DNA of 64,000 nt, taken from Gammaproteobacteria bacterium. Its GTDB lineage: Bacteria > Pseudomonadota > Gammaproteobacteria > Steroidobacterales > Woeseiaceae. The DNA lies in the NCBI GenBank assembly GCA_030429005.1, contig JAUIDP010000001.1:113416-177415 (forward strand), read 5' to 3'. Positions 7,369 through 15,247 of the stretch are shown one piece after another. The notes beneath the pieces were generated by a model. The model made no database searches and was not told the origin of the DNA. It saw only the letters and a list, made by a program, of their open reading frames with translations. Numbering within the stretch: position 1 is the stretch's first letter; each line of letters starts with the position of its first letter. Position numbers and translations under genes: made by a program.

Positions 7369-10083
7369 ATGGCGAGTGCTGACCTGGTCCTGATCGATGG
7401 CTCGTCCTACCTGTACCGGGCATACCACGCGTTACCCAACCTGACCAACTCGCAGGGCGAGGCAACCGGTGCGCTGCACGGCGTGCTGAACATGGTGAAC
7501 AAGCTGGTACGCGAACAACAGGCTGCGCACATCGCGGTCGTGTTTGACGCGCCGGGCAAAACCTTTCGCGACGAGATGTTTGCCGAATACAAGGCGAATC
7601 GCCCACCGATGCCCGACGACCTGCGTTCCCAGGTCGAACCCATACTCGATGTCGTCAGGGCAATGGGCCTGCCACTGCTGCAGGTCGAGGGCGTCGAGGC
7701 GGACGACGTCATTGGCACATTGTGCCGGCAGGCAGCGGCGGCGGGCATGAATGTCCTAGTGTCGACTGGCGACAAGGACATGGCGCAACTCGTCAACGAC
7801 AGGGTGACGCTCGTCAACACGATGAACGACAGCGTCATGGACCGTGACGCCGTCAAGAAAAAATTCGACGTGTTCCCGGAACAGATCGTCGACTACCTTG
7901 CTCTCGTGGGCGACTCGTCCGACAACATTCCCGGCGTGCCCAGGGTCGGCGCCAAGACGGCGGCAAAATGGCTTAACCTGTACGAATCCGCTGACGGCAT
8001 TGTCGCGAACGCGAACGACATCGGCGGCAAGGTTGGCGAAAGCCTGCGCGACAACATCGACATGCTGAAACTGTCGAAACAGCTGGCGACGATTAAAGTT
8101 GATGTCGACTTGCCGATCGCGATCGAAGAGCTGCAGCCCGGCACTGTCGACCACGCCAGCCTCAGGAAAATTTACGGCCATTTCGAGTTGCGCACGCTGC
8201 TGCGCCAGCTCGACGAACAAGTCGAAGCCAGTGCTGCGCCAGGCGCCGACGCCGCCGAAACGGCCGATACCGCGCAAGGCGACTACGAAACCGTGCTCGA
8301 CTGGTCGGCCTTCGATCGCTGGATGGAAAAAATTCTTGCCGCCGGGCTGGTCGCGCTCGATACGGAAACCACCAGCCTCGACTACATGTCGGCCGAGGTG
8401 GTTGGCCTGTCACTCGCGGTCACGCCGGGCGAAGCGGCGTATATTCCGCTCGCGCACGACTACCCGGGTGCGCCGGACCAGCTGCCACGCGCCGAAGTGC
8501 TGGAAAAGATGCGCCCGTTTCTCGAGGACCCCGAAGCTTACAAGGTCGGCCATCACCTGAAGTACGATGCACACGTGCTCGCACGCCACGGCATACGGCT
8601 GGCCGGAATGCGGTACGACTCCATGCTCGAGTCGTATGTGCTCAACAGCGTCGCGACCCGCCACGACATGGACTCGGTCTGTCGCCTGTACCTCGGCCGG
8701 GACACGATTCACTACGAAGATGTAGCGGGTAAAGGCGCAAAGCAACTCACGTTCAACCAGGTTGATATTGAAACCGCAGCGCCGTATGCAGCGGAAGATG
8801 CGGACATCACCTTGCAGCTGCACGCGACACTGGCGGAACGCCTGGCCGAAATTGAATCCCTGCAACAGGTCTACAGCGAGATTGAACAACCGCTGGTACC
8901 GGTCCTTTTGCGAATCGAGGAAACCGGCGTCCTGCTCGACCGCGACATGCTCGCCCGGCAAAGTACCGAGCTGGCCAGGAAGATGCAGGAGCTTGAAGAG
9001 CAGGCCCATGCATTGGCGGGCGGACCGTTCAACCTGGGTTCGCCGAAGCAATTGCAGCAAATCCTGTTCGAACAGCTGGAACTGCCGGTGATCCGCAAGA
9101 CACCCAAGGGCCAGCCCTCGACGGCTGAAGATGTCCTCGTCGAGCTCGCCATTGACTATGACCTGCCGCGCGTCATCATCGACTACCGCAGTGTCAGCAA
9201 ACTGAAGAGCACCTACACCGACAAGTTGCCGCTGCAGATTTCGCCAAGTACCGGCCGCGTGCACACGTCGTATCACCAGGCAGTTGCGGCGACCGGCCGG
9301 TTGTCGTCAACCGACCCGAACCTGCAGAACATCCCGATACGCACACCGGAAGGACGGCGAATTCGCCAGGCGTTTGTCGCACCGAAAGGTTCGCTGCTGC
9401 TCGCAGCGGACTACTCGCAGATCGAGCTGCGCATCATGGCGCACCTGTCCGCTGACGAGGGCCTGATGAGCGCGTTTGCGGCCGACCAGGACGTACACCA
9501 GGCGACGGCCGCGGAGGTGTTCGAGACGGCCCTGGACGACGTCAGCGCCGAGCAGCGTCGCTCGGCGAAAGCCATCAATTTTGGCCTGATGTACGGCATG
9601 TCGGCGTTCGGCCTGGCAAAACAGCTCGGGATTTCCCGCGGCCAGGCGCAGGAATACGTTGACCTGTATTTCGATCGCTACCCGGGCGTCAAGGCTTACA
9701 TGGACAACATTCGCCAGACGGCCAGGGAGCAGGGTTTCGTCGAAACGGTCTTCGGCCGCCGCCTGTACCTGCCCGAGATCAACGCAAAGAATGTCAACCG
9801 CCGGCAGTATGCGGAGCGAACCGCGATCAATGCGCCAATGCAGGGTACGGCGGCCGATATCATCAAGCGTGCAATGATCGATGTGCAGGCCTGGCTTGAC
9901 GAATCGCAGGCCGACGGACGGATGATCATGCAGGTGCACGATGAACTGGTGTTCGAGGTGGCCGCCACGGCCGTCGATGCGTTTGAAAACCGCGTGATCG
10001 AGATCATGGCCGCCGCCGCAGAGCTCTCAGTGCCGTTGCGCGTCGCGGCCGGGCGCGGGGCCAACTGGGACGAAGCTCACTAG
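7369..10083 (+). CDS. polA: DNA polymerase I (PolA), with both exonuclease domains
   Basis: 904 aa, the usual length. The N-terminal 5'-nuclease (about 1-290) shows DGSSYLYRAYHALP, EADDVIGTL, STGDKDMAQLV and GDSSDNIPGVPRVGAKTA. The 3'-5' proofreading domain (about 315-510) keeps its acidic residues in ALDTETTSLD, HHLKYDAHVL and YAAEDADITLQ, so it should be active. The polymerase domain shows motif A DYSQIELRIMAHLS (about 681), the finger helix RRSAKAINFGLMYGMS and motif C QVHDELVFEV (about 855). It fills gaps in repair and removes Okazaki primers. It is followed by a candidate small RNA and then engB on the other strand, a layout shared with E. coli and Pseudomonas. Confidence 0.97.
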   Translation: MASADLVLIDGSSYLYRAYHALPNLTNSQGEATGALHGVLNMVNKLVREQQAAHIAVVFDAPGKTFRDEMFAEYKANRPPMPDDLRSQVEPILDVVRAMGLPLLQVEGVEADDVIGTLCRQAAAAGMNVLVSTGDKDMAQLVNDRVTLVNTMNDSVMDRDAVKKKFDVFPEQIVDYLALVGDSSDNIPGVPRVGAKTAAKWLNLYESADGIVANANDIGGKVGESLRDNIDMLKLSKQLATIKVDVDLPIAIEELQPGTVDHASLRKIYGHFELRTLLRQLDEQVEASAAPGADAAETADTAQGDYETVLDWSAFDRWMEKILAAGLVALDTETTSLDYMSAEVVGLSLAVTPGEAAYIPLAHDYPGAPDQLPRAEVLEKMRPFLEDPEAYKVGHHLKYDAHVLARHGIRLAGMRYDSMLESYVLNSVATRHDMDSVCRLYLGRDTIHYEDVAGKGAKQLTFNQVDIETAAPYAAEDADITLQLHATLAERLAEIESLQQVYSEIEQPLVPVLLRIEETGVLLDRDMLARQSTELARKMQELEEQAHALAGGPFNLGSPKQLQQILFEQLELPVIRKTPKGQPSTAEDVLVELAIDYDLPRVIIDYRSVSKLKSTYTDKLPLQISPSTGRVHTSYHQAVAATGRLSSTDPNLQNIPIRTPEGRRIRQAFVAPKGSLLLAADYSQIELRIMAHLSADEGLMSAFAADQDVHQATAAEVFETALDDVSAEQRRSAKAINFGLMYGMSAFGLAKQLGISRGQAQEYVDLYFDRYPGVKAYMDNIRQTAREQGFVETVFGRRLYLPEINAKNVNRRQYAERTAINAPMQGTAADIIKRAMIDVQAWLDESQADGRMIMQVHDELVFEVAATAVDAFENRVIEIMAAAAELSVPLRVAAGRGANWDEAH

Positions 10084-10117
10084 AATCTCAATAAAATCCG
10101 CAGTTTATGTGCTGGCC

Positions 10118-10145
10118 GGAACTTCAGACTGAGTCCAGACTCTAA
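10118..10145 (+). promoter_or_regulatory. SigmaE/AlgU-type promoter for the small RNA
   Basis: GGAACTT (10118-10124), a 16-nt spacer and TCTAA (10141-10145) match the extracytoplasmic-stress sigma consensus (GGAACTT, 16-17 nt, TCTGA or TCAAA). It lies 35 bp after the polA stop and points at the hairpin-rich segment that follows. The predicted start is near 10152. Confidence 0.6.
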
Positions 10146-10151
10146 TCCTGT

Positions 10152-10267
10152 GAGTGCAAAACGTCACTCGTCTGCTTACCTCCCTAAGCAGACGTGCAGC
10201 TGGTGACCCCAAGCCAGTTGCTCCTGACTTTTCCCCGGTCACGTGCTGTGTTCCGGGGATTTTTTTT
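10152..10267 (+). ncRNA. Candidate trans-acting small RNA at the Spot42/ErsA locus
   Basis: About 116 nt between polA and engB, the position of Spot 42 in E. coli and ErsA in Pseudomonas. Hairpin A pairs 10152-10156 with 10165-10169. Hairpin B has a 10-bp stem (10169-10178 with 10185-10194) presenting a CCTCCC loop, which is complementary to Shine-Dalgarno sequences. Hairpin C pairs CAGCTGG with CCAGTTG around a loop containing GACCCC. A rho-independent terminator closes the transcript. The sigmaE-like promoter, C-rich loops and terminator together argue for an Hfq-type regulatory RNA. No matching open reading frame is seen. Homology in primary sequence to ErsA or Spot 42 is not claimed. Confidence 0.6.
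10233..10267 (+). terminator. Rho-independent terminator of the small RNA
   Basis: CCCCGG (10233-10238) pairs with CCGGGG (10253-10258), with an inner CAC/GTG pairing, and is followed by eight T (10260-10267). It overlaps the last codons of engB on the other strand. Confidence 0.8.
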
Positions 10268-10859
10268 CCGCGCCCGCTGTCGCCAGCAAGGATGCAAGCT
10301 TCTGCCGGGCCTCGTCCTCACCACTTCGCGTCAGCGCCGAAAATGGCTGCACTGTGGCCCGGCTGCCGACGGCCTTCCGGACTTCGAGAACGGCCGTCGC
10401 AACCTGTCCCCTTTTCAGCTTGTCGGCCTTGGTCAGCAATATATGAATCGGCAGCTCCACCGACTCGGCAAACTGCATCATGGCCTCGTCGTAGTCCGTC
10501 AGCCGGCGACGTATGTCCACGATCAGGAACAGGCCGCGCAGCGATCGCCGGGTTTCGAAATAGCCGGACAATAACTCGCCCCAGTGTTGCCGCATCCTGT
10601 CGGAGACCCTGGCGAAGCCGTAGCCAGGCAGGTCGACCAGGCGCCGGCCCGGTTCCAGGCCGAAAAAATTGACCAGCTGGGTGCGTCCCGGCGTCTTGCT
10701 GGTACGGGCAAACTGCCGCCGGTTAACAATAATATTGATGGCGCTGGACTTGCCGGCATTGGACCGGCCAGCCACGGCGACTTCGACCCCGTCGTCGGAC
10801 GGGAACTGCTCCGGGGCATTTGCACTCTTGATGAATTTCGCGTTCGGATACAACGACAT
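10239..10859 (-). CDS. engB: Ribosome biogenesis GTPase EngB/YsxC (YihA)
   Basis: 206 aa TRAFAC-class GTPase needed for assembly of the large ribosomal subunit. P-loop GRSNAGKSS (31-39), switch I region TSKTPGRTQ, G3 DLPGYGFA, G4 TKAD and a G5-like SALTRSG are all visible. The length is typical. It is transcribed away from cytochrome c4 and runs into the small RNA terminator. The polA/engB/cc4/dsbA order is conserved in pseudomonads. Confidence 0.95.
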   Translation of the reverse strand: MSLYPNAKFIKSANAPEQFPSDDGVEVAVAGRSNAGKSSAINIIVNRRQFARTSKTPGRTQLVNFFGLEPGRRLVDLPGYGFARVSDRMRQHWGELLSGYFETRRSLRGLFLIVDIRRRLTDYDEAMMQFAESVELPIHILLTKADKLKRGQVATAVLEVRKAVGSRATVQPFSALTRSGEDEARQKLASLLATAGAEKKSPEHST

Positions 10860-10884
10860 GGGCGTATCGTCAAAAAATTACGTG

Positions 10885-10890
10885 TATAAT
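10885..10890 (+). promoter_or_regulatory. Candidate -10 element upstream of cytochrome c4
   Basis: A perfect TATAAT preceded directly by TG lies in the engB/cc4 divergent gap. It leaves a 5' leader of about 120 nt before the cc4 start. No good -35 is visible. Confidence 0.3.
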
Positions 10891-11014
10891 TCCGCTTCAC
10901 AGTCTGACGACTTCAGGGCCACGCAGCAAGGCATTGGGGTGCTTTGCACAATGTCGGCGACTTGTCATATGCGACGACGGATGGCTTGGAATTCAAACCT
11001 TGGATTTTTACAAC

Positions 11015-11656
11015 ATGAAGAAGAGTTTTGTTCGTTTGTTCGTGCTCAGCGCACTCGTTTCGCTGCAAGTGAATGCAGCCAGTCTCGTCGATGGCGACGC
11101 GGCCGCCGGCAAGGAAAAGTCGGCGACCTGTAGCGCCTGCCACGGCGCGCAAGGCAACAGCGCCAACCCGCTGTGGCCGAATATTGCGGGACAGAACGCC
11201 AAGTACATCGTGGCACAACTGAAAGCCTTCCAACCGGGAGAAGACGGTGCTGCTGCCCTGCGCAGCGATCCGTTGATGACGAGCATGGCCCTGCCGCTGT
11301 CCGACGAGGACATTCGCGACCTGGCAGTGTATTTCGAAGGCCTGCCGGCTGCGGTCAACTCAGTCGCAGACGAAAAATCGATCGACCGGGCTGAAGCGCT
11401 GTATCGCGGCGGCAACGAAGAGGAAAAAGCCGCCGCCTGCCTCGCCTGCCACGGCCCGTCCGGCCGCGGCAACCCGGCTGCAACTTATCCGGCCCTGAAT
11501 GGTCAACATTCGGCATACATCGCGAAACAACTGCGCGACTATGCTGCGAATTCTCGCAAGTCCGACGGCAAGACGCGCATCATGCGTGACATCGCCGTAC
11601 GTCTCAGCGAGGAAGACATCAACGCAATCGCTTCTTACGTACAAGGCTTGAAATAA
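11015..11656 (+). CDS. Diheme cytochrome c4
   Basis: 213 aa with a signal peptide (cut near VNA-ASL, residue 21). Two homologous class I cytochrome halves carry CSACH (39-43) and CLACH (142-146), with methionine ligands probably in TSMALPLSDEDI and the TRIMRDIAVRLSEEDI segment. Cytochrome c4 is a periplasmic electron carrier to terminal oxidases. The start at 11015 begins the signal peptide; an in-frame ATG at 10934 gives an unlikely N-terminus. It stops immediately before dsbA (TAA then ATG), so the two are co-transcribed, as in Pseudomonas and Azotobacter. Confidence 0.92.
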   Translation: MKKSFVRLFVLSALVSLQVNAASLVDGDAAAGKEKSATCSACHGAQGNSANPLWPNIAGQNAKYIVAQLKAFQPGEDGAAALRSDPLMTSMALPLSDEDIRDLAVYFEGLPAAVNSVADEKSIDRAEALYRGGNEEEKAAACLACHGPSGRGNPAATYPALNGQHSAYIAKQLRDYAANSRKSDGKTRIMRDIAVRLSEEDINAIASYVQGLK

Positions 11657-12496
11657 ATGAAAAACCTGATTTTGCTGGCCGCAGCGATGCTGCTCGTGGC
11701 CTGTGGCAGTGATGACCCCGCACCCGCCGAAGAGTCCCGCGAGCCGGTTGCCCAAAGCGCGGAACCGGCGGCAGAGCCTGCTGCCGAAGAAGCGGTTGAG
11801 GAGACCGCTGAAGACGAAGTCCTGGAAGTGGTCGAGGAATCGGCAGCCGAGGCTGACCCGGAAGAGGACGTCATCCTGCTGGCACAGGCCGATACGACAG
11901 CGGCACCGGCGGACTGGAAGTACAAGGAGAACCAGCATTTCGTCAGGCTGGTACCGACACAGCCGACGGTTGGTGGAGCAGACAAGATCGAGGTTGCCGA
12001 GTTTTTCTGGTACGGCTGTCCGCACTGCTACACCTTCGAGCCGTACATCAACGAGTGGGCGGCCAACAAGCCGGCCAATGTGCGTTTTGTCCGCGTTCCG
12101 GCGATGTGGAATCGCGGGCTCGAATTGCATGCGCAACTCTTCTACACCGAGGAAGTCCTCGTGGCGAACGGCGTCATCAAGGACCCGGCGGCATTTCGTG
12201 AGGCCGTCTTCGTTGAATACCACCGGCGCGGCAACCGACTCGGCAGCAAGGATGCGATCCAGACACTCTTTGCCCGCTTCGACGTCAGCGCCGAAGATTT
12301 CGAGCGTACCTGGGCCTCGTTCGAGGTCAACCAGAAAATGCGCGTAGCGGCCGACCTCGCGCGACGTTATGGCATAGCCAGCGTCCCGATGGTCGTTGTC
12401 AACGGCAAGTACCGCACCAGCGGCAACGAAGCCGGTACGCTGGAAGACCTGCTGGGTGTAATCGACGAACTGGTGGCACGCGAAAGCGTACGTTAA
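11657..12496 (+). CDS. dsbA: Lipoprotein thiol:disulfide interchange protein, DsbA family
   Basis: 279 aa, longer than the roughly 210 aa of ordinary DsbA. The extra length is an N-terminal lipoprotein signal (lipobox LVAC, Cys16) and an Ala/Glu-rich acidic linker to about residue 75. The thioredoxin-like domain begins near KIEVAEFFWYGCPHCYTFEP and holds the CPHC redox site (about 120-123). A cis-proline loop is visible in GIASVPMVVVNGKY. It would oxidise cysteines of exported proteins while tethered to a membrane; Gly at +2 predicts the outer membrane. It starts directly after the cytochrome c4 stop. Its TAA shares a TTAA with the stop of the convergent gene. Confidence 0.88.
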   Translation: MKNLILLAAAMLLVACGSDDPAPAEESREPVAQSAEPAAEPAAEEAVEETAEDEVLEVVEESAAEADPEEDVILLAQADTTAAPADWKYKENQHFVRLVPTQPTVGGADKIEVAEFFWYGCPHCYTFEPYINEWAANKPANVRFVRVPAMWNRGLELHAQLFYTEEVLVANGVIKDPAAFREAVFVEYHRRGNRLGSKDAIQTLFARFDVSAEDFERTWASFEVNQKMRVAADLARRYGIASVPMVVVNGKYRTSGNEAGTLEDLLGVIDELVARESVR

Positions 12497-13422
12497 CCAT
12501 TGTCCTCCGCCACAACGCGGAACACGCCGTCAGCCGACCGACGCCAGTACAGCCGCTTCGTCGTCACGACCGAGCGGCCGGCTTCGGTTACTTGCTGGCG
12601 AAAGCGGCTCAGATAGAGGTCCTCGTCTTCCGGGTCAGCCAGTAGCAGCACGTCGGCAATCGTGTAGTCATCCAGCAGCCGGCTGCCATCGGCGTGCAGG
12701 CGGTAGGCAGACCATTCGTCACGATCCATGCCCCGGTAAACGAAATCATCGGCGTAGAGTGCAAGATACCGGCTCCAGTCCCCTTCGCGAAAGCTGCTGA
12801 CCCATTCATCGAGCGCCGCGGCAAGACCGTTGCCCGCGGCGGCCAGCACCTCTGCATCGGCCAGTTGCAATCGGCGAGTGACGATCACCGGCGTCTGCAA
12901 CGGCACCAGGAATGGTTTGAGTGACAACAGCTGGTCGTTCGGCAAAGCAATGCAGCCGTCGGTATCGCGTGCGGGCCGTTCGCCACCGCCGGGGGTCACG
13001 CCGTGTATCCAGATGCCGTATCCCGTGCGCTCGTTGATCGAGTCCCAGGCATTCGGATAGTCCAGCGGGAAAGCGACCGGACCGTATTTTTCGTGCAGGT
13101 TGCTCGTGTCGAGTTCTTCCAGCACGAAGTAAATGCCAAGCGGTGTACGCCGGTCGCCCGTTTGCCGCTTGTCGACGCCGTTCTGGCCGATGGACATGCG
13201 GCGCTGGTCGGCCGGCTGCAGCATATTGTTGCGAACTTCGTAGCGATGCAGTGTTGCCGTATCGGTCTCGGCGATCAGCAGCGTCTGCACCGTGTCGGGA
13301 AGCTGCAGGACATAAGCAGGCACGGCGGCAGCCGCAGCCGGCTGCCCGACCCAAAGCACCAGCATAATCAAGCATCTGCGCAACATGCGGCGATAATACA
13401 GCTGCCCAACCGGCATCTCCAT
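12493..13422 (-). CDS. L,D-transpeptidase (YkuD) with C-terminal SnoaL/NTF2-like domain
   Basis: 309 aa. N-terminal signal sequence, then a YkuD catalytic domain (about 45-180) with the His in IWIHGVTPGGGERPA (His140) and the nucleophile in TDGCIALPND (Cys157). The usual His before GC is Asp here. The last 120 residues (AALDEWVSSFREGDWSRYLA onward) look like the NTF2-like domain often fused to such enzymes. It probably links peptidoglycan stem peptides or attaches proteins in the periplasm. The start is uncertain: residue 13 (MLRRCLIML, 13386) would begin the signal peptide more cleanly. It is divergent from the DUF885 gene with 34 bp between. Confidence 0.82.
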   Translation of the reverse strand: MEMPVGQLYYRRMLRRCLIMLVLWVGQPAAAAAVPAYVLQLPDTVQTLLIAETDTATLHRYEVRNNMLQPADQRRMSIGQNGVDKRQTGDRRTPLGIYFVLEELDTSNLHEKYGPVAFPLDYPNAWDSINERTGYGIWIHGVTPGGGERPARDTDGCIALPNDQLLSLKPFLVPLQTPVIVTRRLQLADAEVLAAAGNGLAAALDEWVSSFREGDWSRYLALYADDFVYRGMDRDEWSAYRLHADGSRLLDDYTIADVLLLADPEDEDLYLSRFRQQVTEAGRSVVTTKRLYWRRSADGVFRVVAEDNG

Positions 13423-13456
13423 GATATGTTCTCAGGCAACTGACTGACATCCGGCG

Positions 13457-15235
13457 GTGACCATTGTGACCAGATACTTTCTAGCAGCCAGCACCGTGCT
13501 CGCGGTAATCCTGACCAGCAGCCCGCTGCAGGCACAGTCTGAAAACGCGGCCTTCGAAAAGCTGGCTCAGCGATACCTCGACGAACTTCCCATGTTCTCG
13601 CCAGTGAATGCGACCCAGGTCGGCGACCACAGCGCTGACGACAAACTCGACGAGGTCGACGCCGCTGCGCGGGAACGAAACCTCGCCAGCTACGAGAAGT
13701 ACCGGATCGCACTCGGAGCCATCGACCGCGAGCAATTGAGTCGCGCCAACCAGGTCGACGCGGAGTTGCTGGAGAACGACCTGGATGCCAACATCTGGAG
13801 CATTCAGACCCTGCAGGAGTGGGCCTGGAACCCGCTGGTCTATATCAATGTTGCCGGCAGCTCCGTCTATTCACTGGTCGCCCGGGATTTCGCCCCGCTG
13901 GAGGACCGGCTCGGCAATGCCGCCGCCAGGCTGGAGCAGATTCCCCGGTTTCTGCAACAAGCCCGCAAAGCACTGCAGCCCGAACGGGTGCCGAAGATTC
14001 ATGCGGAAACCGCCATCCAGCAGAATCCCGGCCTGGTATCGATCATTGAGAACATGATCATGCCGGATATCGACAGCCTGACGCCGCAAACACGGCGGCG
14101 CCTGCTTGCCGCGATTGAAACGGCGAAAGACGCGATTGGCGAACACCAAACCTGGCTCGAGGAAGAGCTGCTGCCGAAAGCCGCCGGCGAATTCCGCATC
14201 GGCGCCGAGTTGTACGACCAGAAGCTGGCGTTCGCCCTGGACTCACCCCTGGGCCGGCGCGAAATCAAGGCGCGCGCGGAGCGGGAATACGAAACCGTGC
14301 GCAACCAGATGTACGAGGTTGCGAAAGAAGTCTACCTGCGGACTCATCCTTACACGGCCTTCCCGGATTCCCCCGACGAGGCTTACAAACAGGTCATCAT
14401 TCGCGCCGCGCTCGAACAGGCCTACCGGGAACTGCCGCCACGAGACGGCATTGTCGAGGTCGCGAAGCAGCAGTTGCAGCAGGCCACTGATTTTGTCGTC
14501 GAAAACAACATCGTGACGATGCCGGAAGACCCGCTCGAGATCATTATCATGCCGGAGTTCCAGCGCGGCGTCGCGGTTGCCTACCTCGATCCGCCCGGCC
14601 CGCTGGACCAGGGCCAGCCGGCGTTTTACGCGGTTGCGCCCCTGCCGGAAAACTGGACCGATGAACAGGTCGAATCGTTCCTGCGCGAGTACAACATTTA
14701 CTCGATCCAGGACCTGACGATCCACGAGGGTGTGCCCGGACACTACCTGCAACTGGCACTGAGCAACCGTTACCCGTCAACACTGCGTGCAGTGCTGTGG
14801 TCGGGGCCGTTTGTCGAAGGATGGGCAGTCTACGCGGAGCGTGTCATGATCGACGCCGGCTACCTCGACAACGACCCGCTGATGCGGCTGATCAACCTGA
14901 AGTGGTACCTCCGGGCCGTAACGAATGCCATCATCGACTCGGCGATTCATGTCGACGGCATGACGCGCGACGAAGCGATGCGACTGATGGTCGAAGGCGG
15001 CTTCCAGGAAGAACGCGAGGCGGCCGGCAAGTGGACCCGGGCGCAGCTGACTTCGGCGCAGTTGTCGACCTACTTCGTCGGCTACCAGGAACACGCTGAA
15101 ATGCGCCAGGCCGTCGAGGCGGCGTGGGAAGGCGAGTTCACGCTGCGCCGCTACCACGACCAGGCACTGAGCTATGGCTCGCCGCCGGTCAAGTATGTAC
15201 GTGCCTTGATTCTCGATCAGCCAATACCGGACTAG
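13457..15235 (+). CDS. DUF885 family secreted zinc-peptidase-like protein
   Basis: 592 aa, the usual size for DUF885. The signal peptide is cleaved after about LQA-Q. The zinc-site signature HEGVPGHYLQ lies at 423-432 and a downstream glutamate in VEGWAVYAERVM is the likely third ligand. The family is mostly uncharacterised; fold and motif suggest a gluzincin-like peptidase in the periplasm. Two GTG codons are available (13457 and 13466) and no strong ribosome site separates them. It ends 12 bp before the stop of the convergent oxygenase-like gene. Confidence 0.85.
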   Translation: MTIVTRYFLAASTVLAVILTSSPLQAQSENAAFEKLAQRYLDELPMFSPVNATQVGDHSADDKLDEVDAAARERNLASYEKYRIALGAIDREQLSRANQVDAELLENDLDANIWSIQTLQEWAWNPLVYINVAGSSVYSLVARDFAPLEDRLGNAAARLEQIPRFLQQARKALQPERVPKIHAETAIQQNPGLVSIIENMIMPDIDSLTPQTRRRLLAAIETAKDAIGEHQTWLEEELLPKAAGEFRIGAELYDQKLAFALDSPLGRREIKARAEREYETVRNQMYEVAKEVYLRTHPYTAFPDSPDEAYKQVIIRAALEQAYRELPPRDGIVEVAKQQLQQATDFVVENNIVTMPEDPLEIIIMPEFQRGVAVAYLDPPGPLDQGQPAFYAVAPLPENWTDEQVESFLREYNIYSIQDLTIHEGVPGHYLQLALSNRYPSTLRAVLWSGPFVEGWAVYAERVMIDAGYLDNDPLMRLINLKWYLRAVTNAIIDSAIHVDGMTRDEAMRLMVEGGFQEEREAAGKWTRAQLTSAQLSTYFVGYQEHAEMRQAVEAAWEGEFTLRRYHDQALSYGSPPVKYVRALILDQPIPD

Positions 15236-15247
15236 GCCGGCAGCCGC

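Noticed and set aside
10233..10267. The hairpin as only a polA or engB terminator
   Set aside because: A sigmaE-type promoter and two further hairpins with C-rich loops precede it; on the engB strand it is not followed by a T run.
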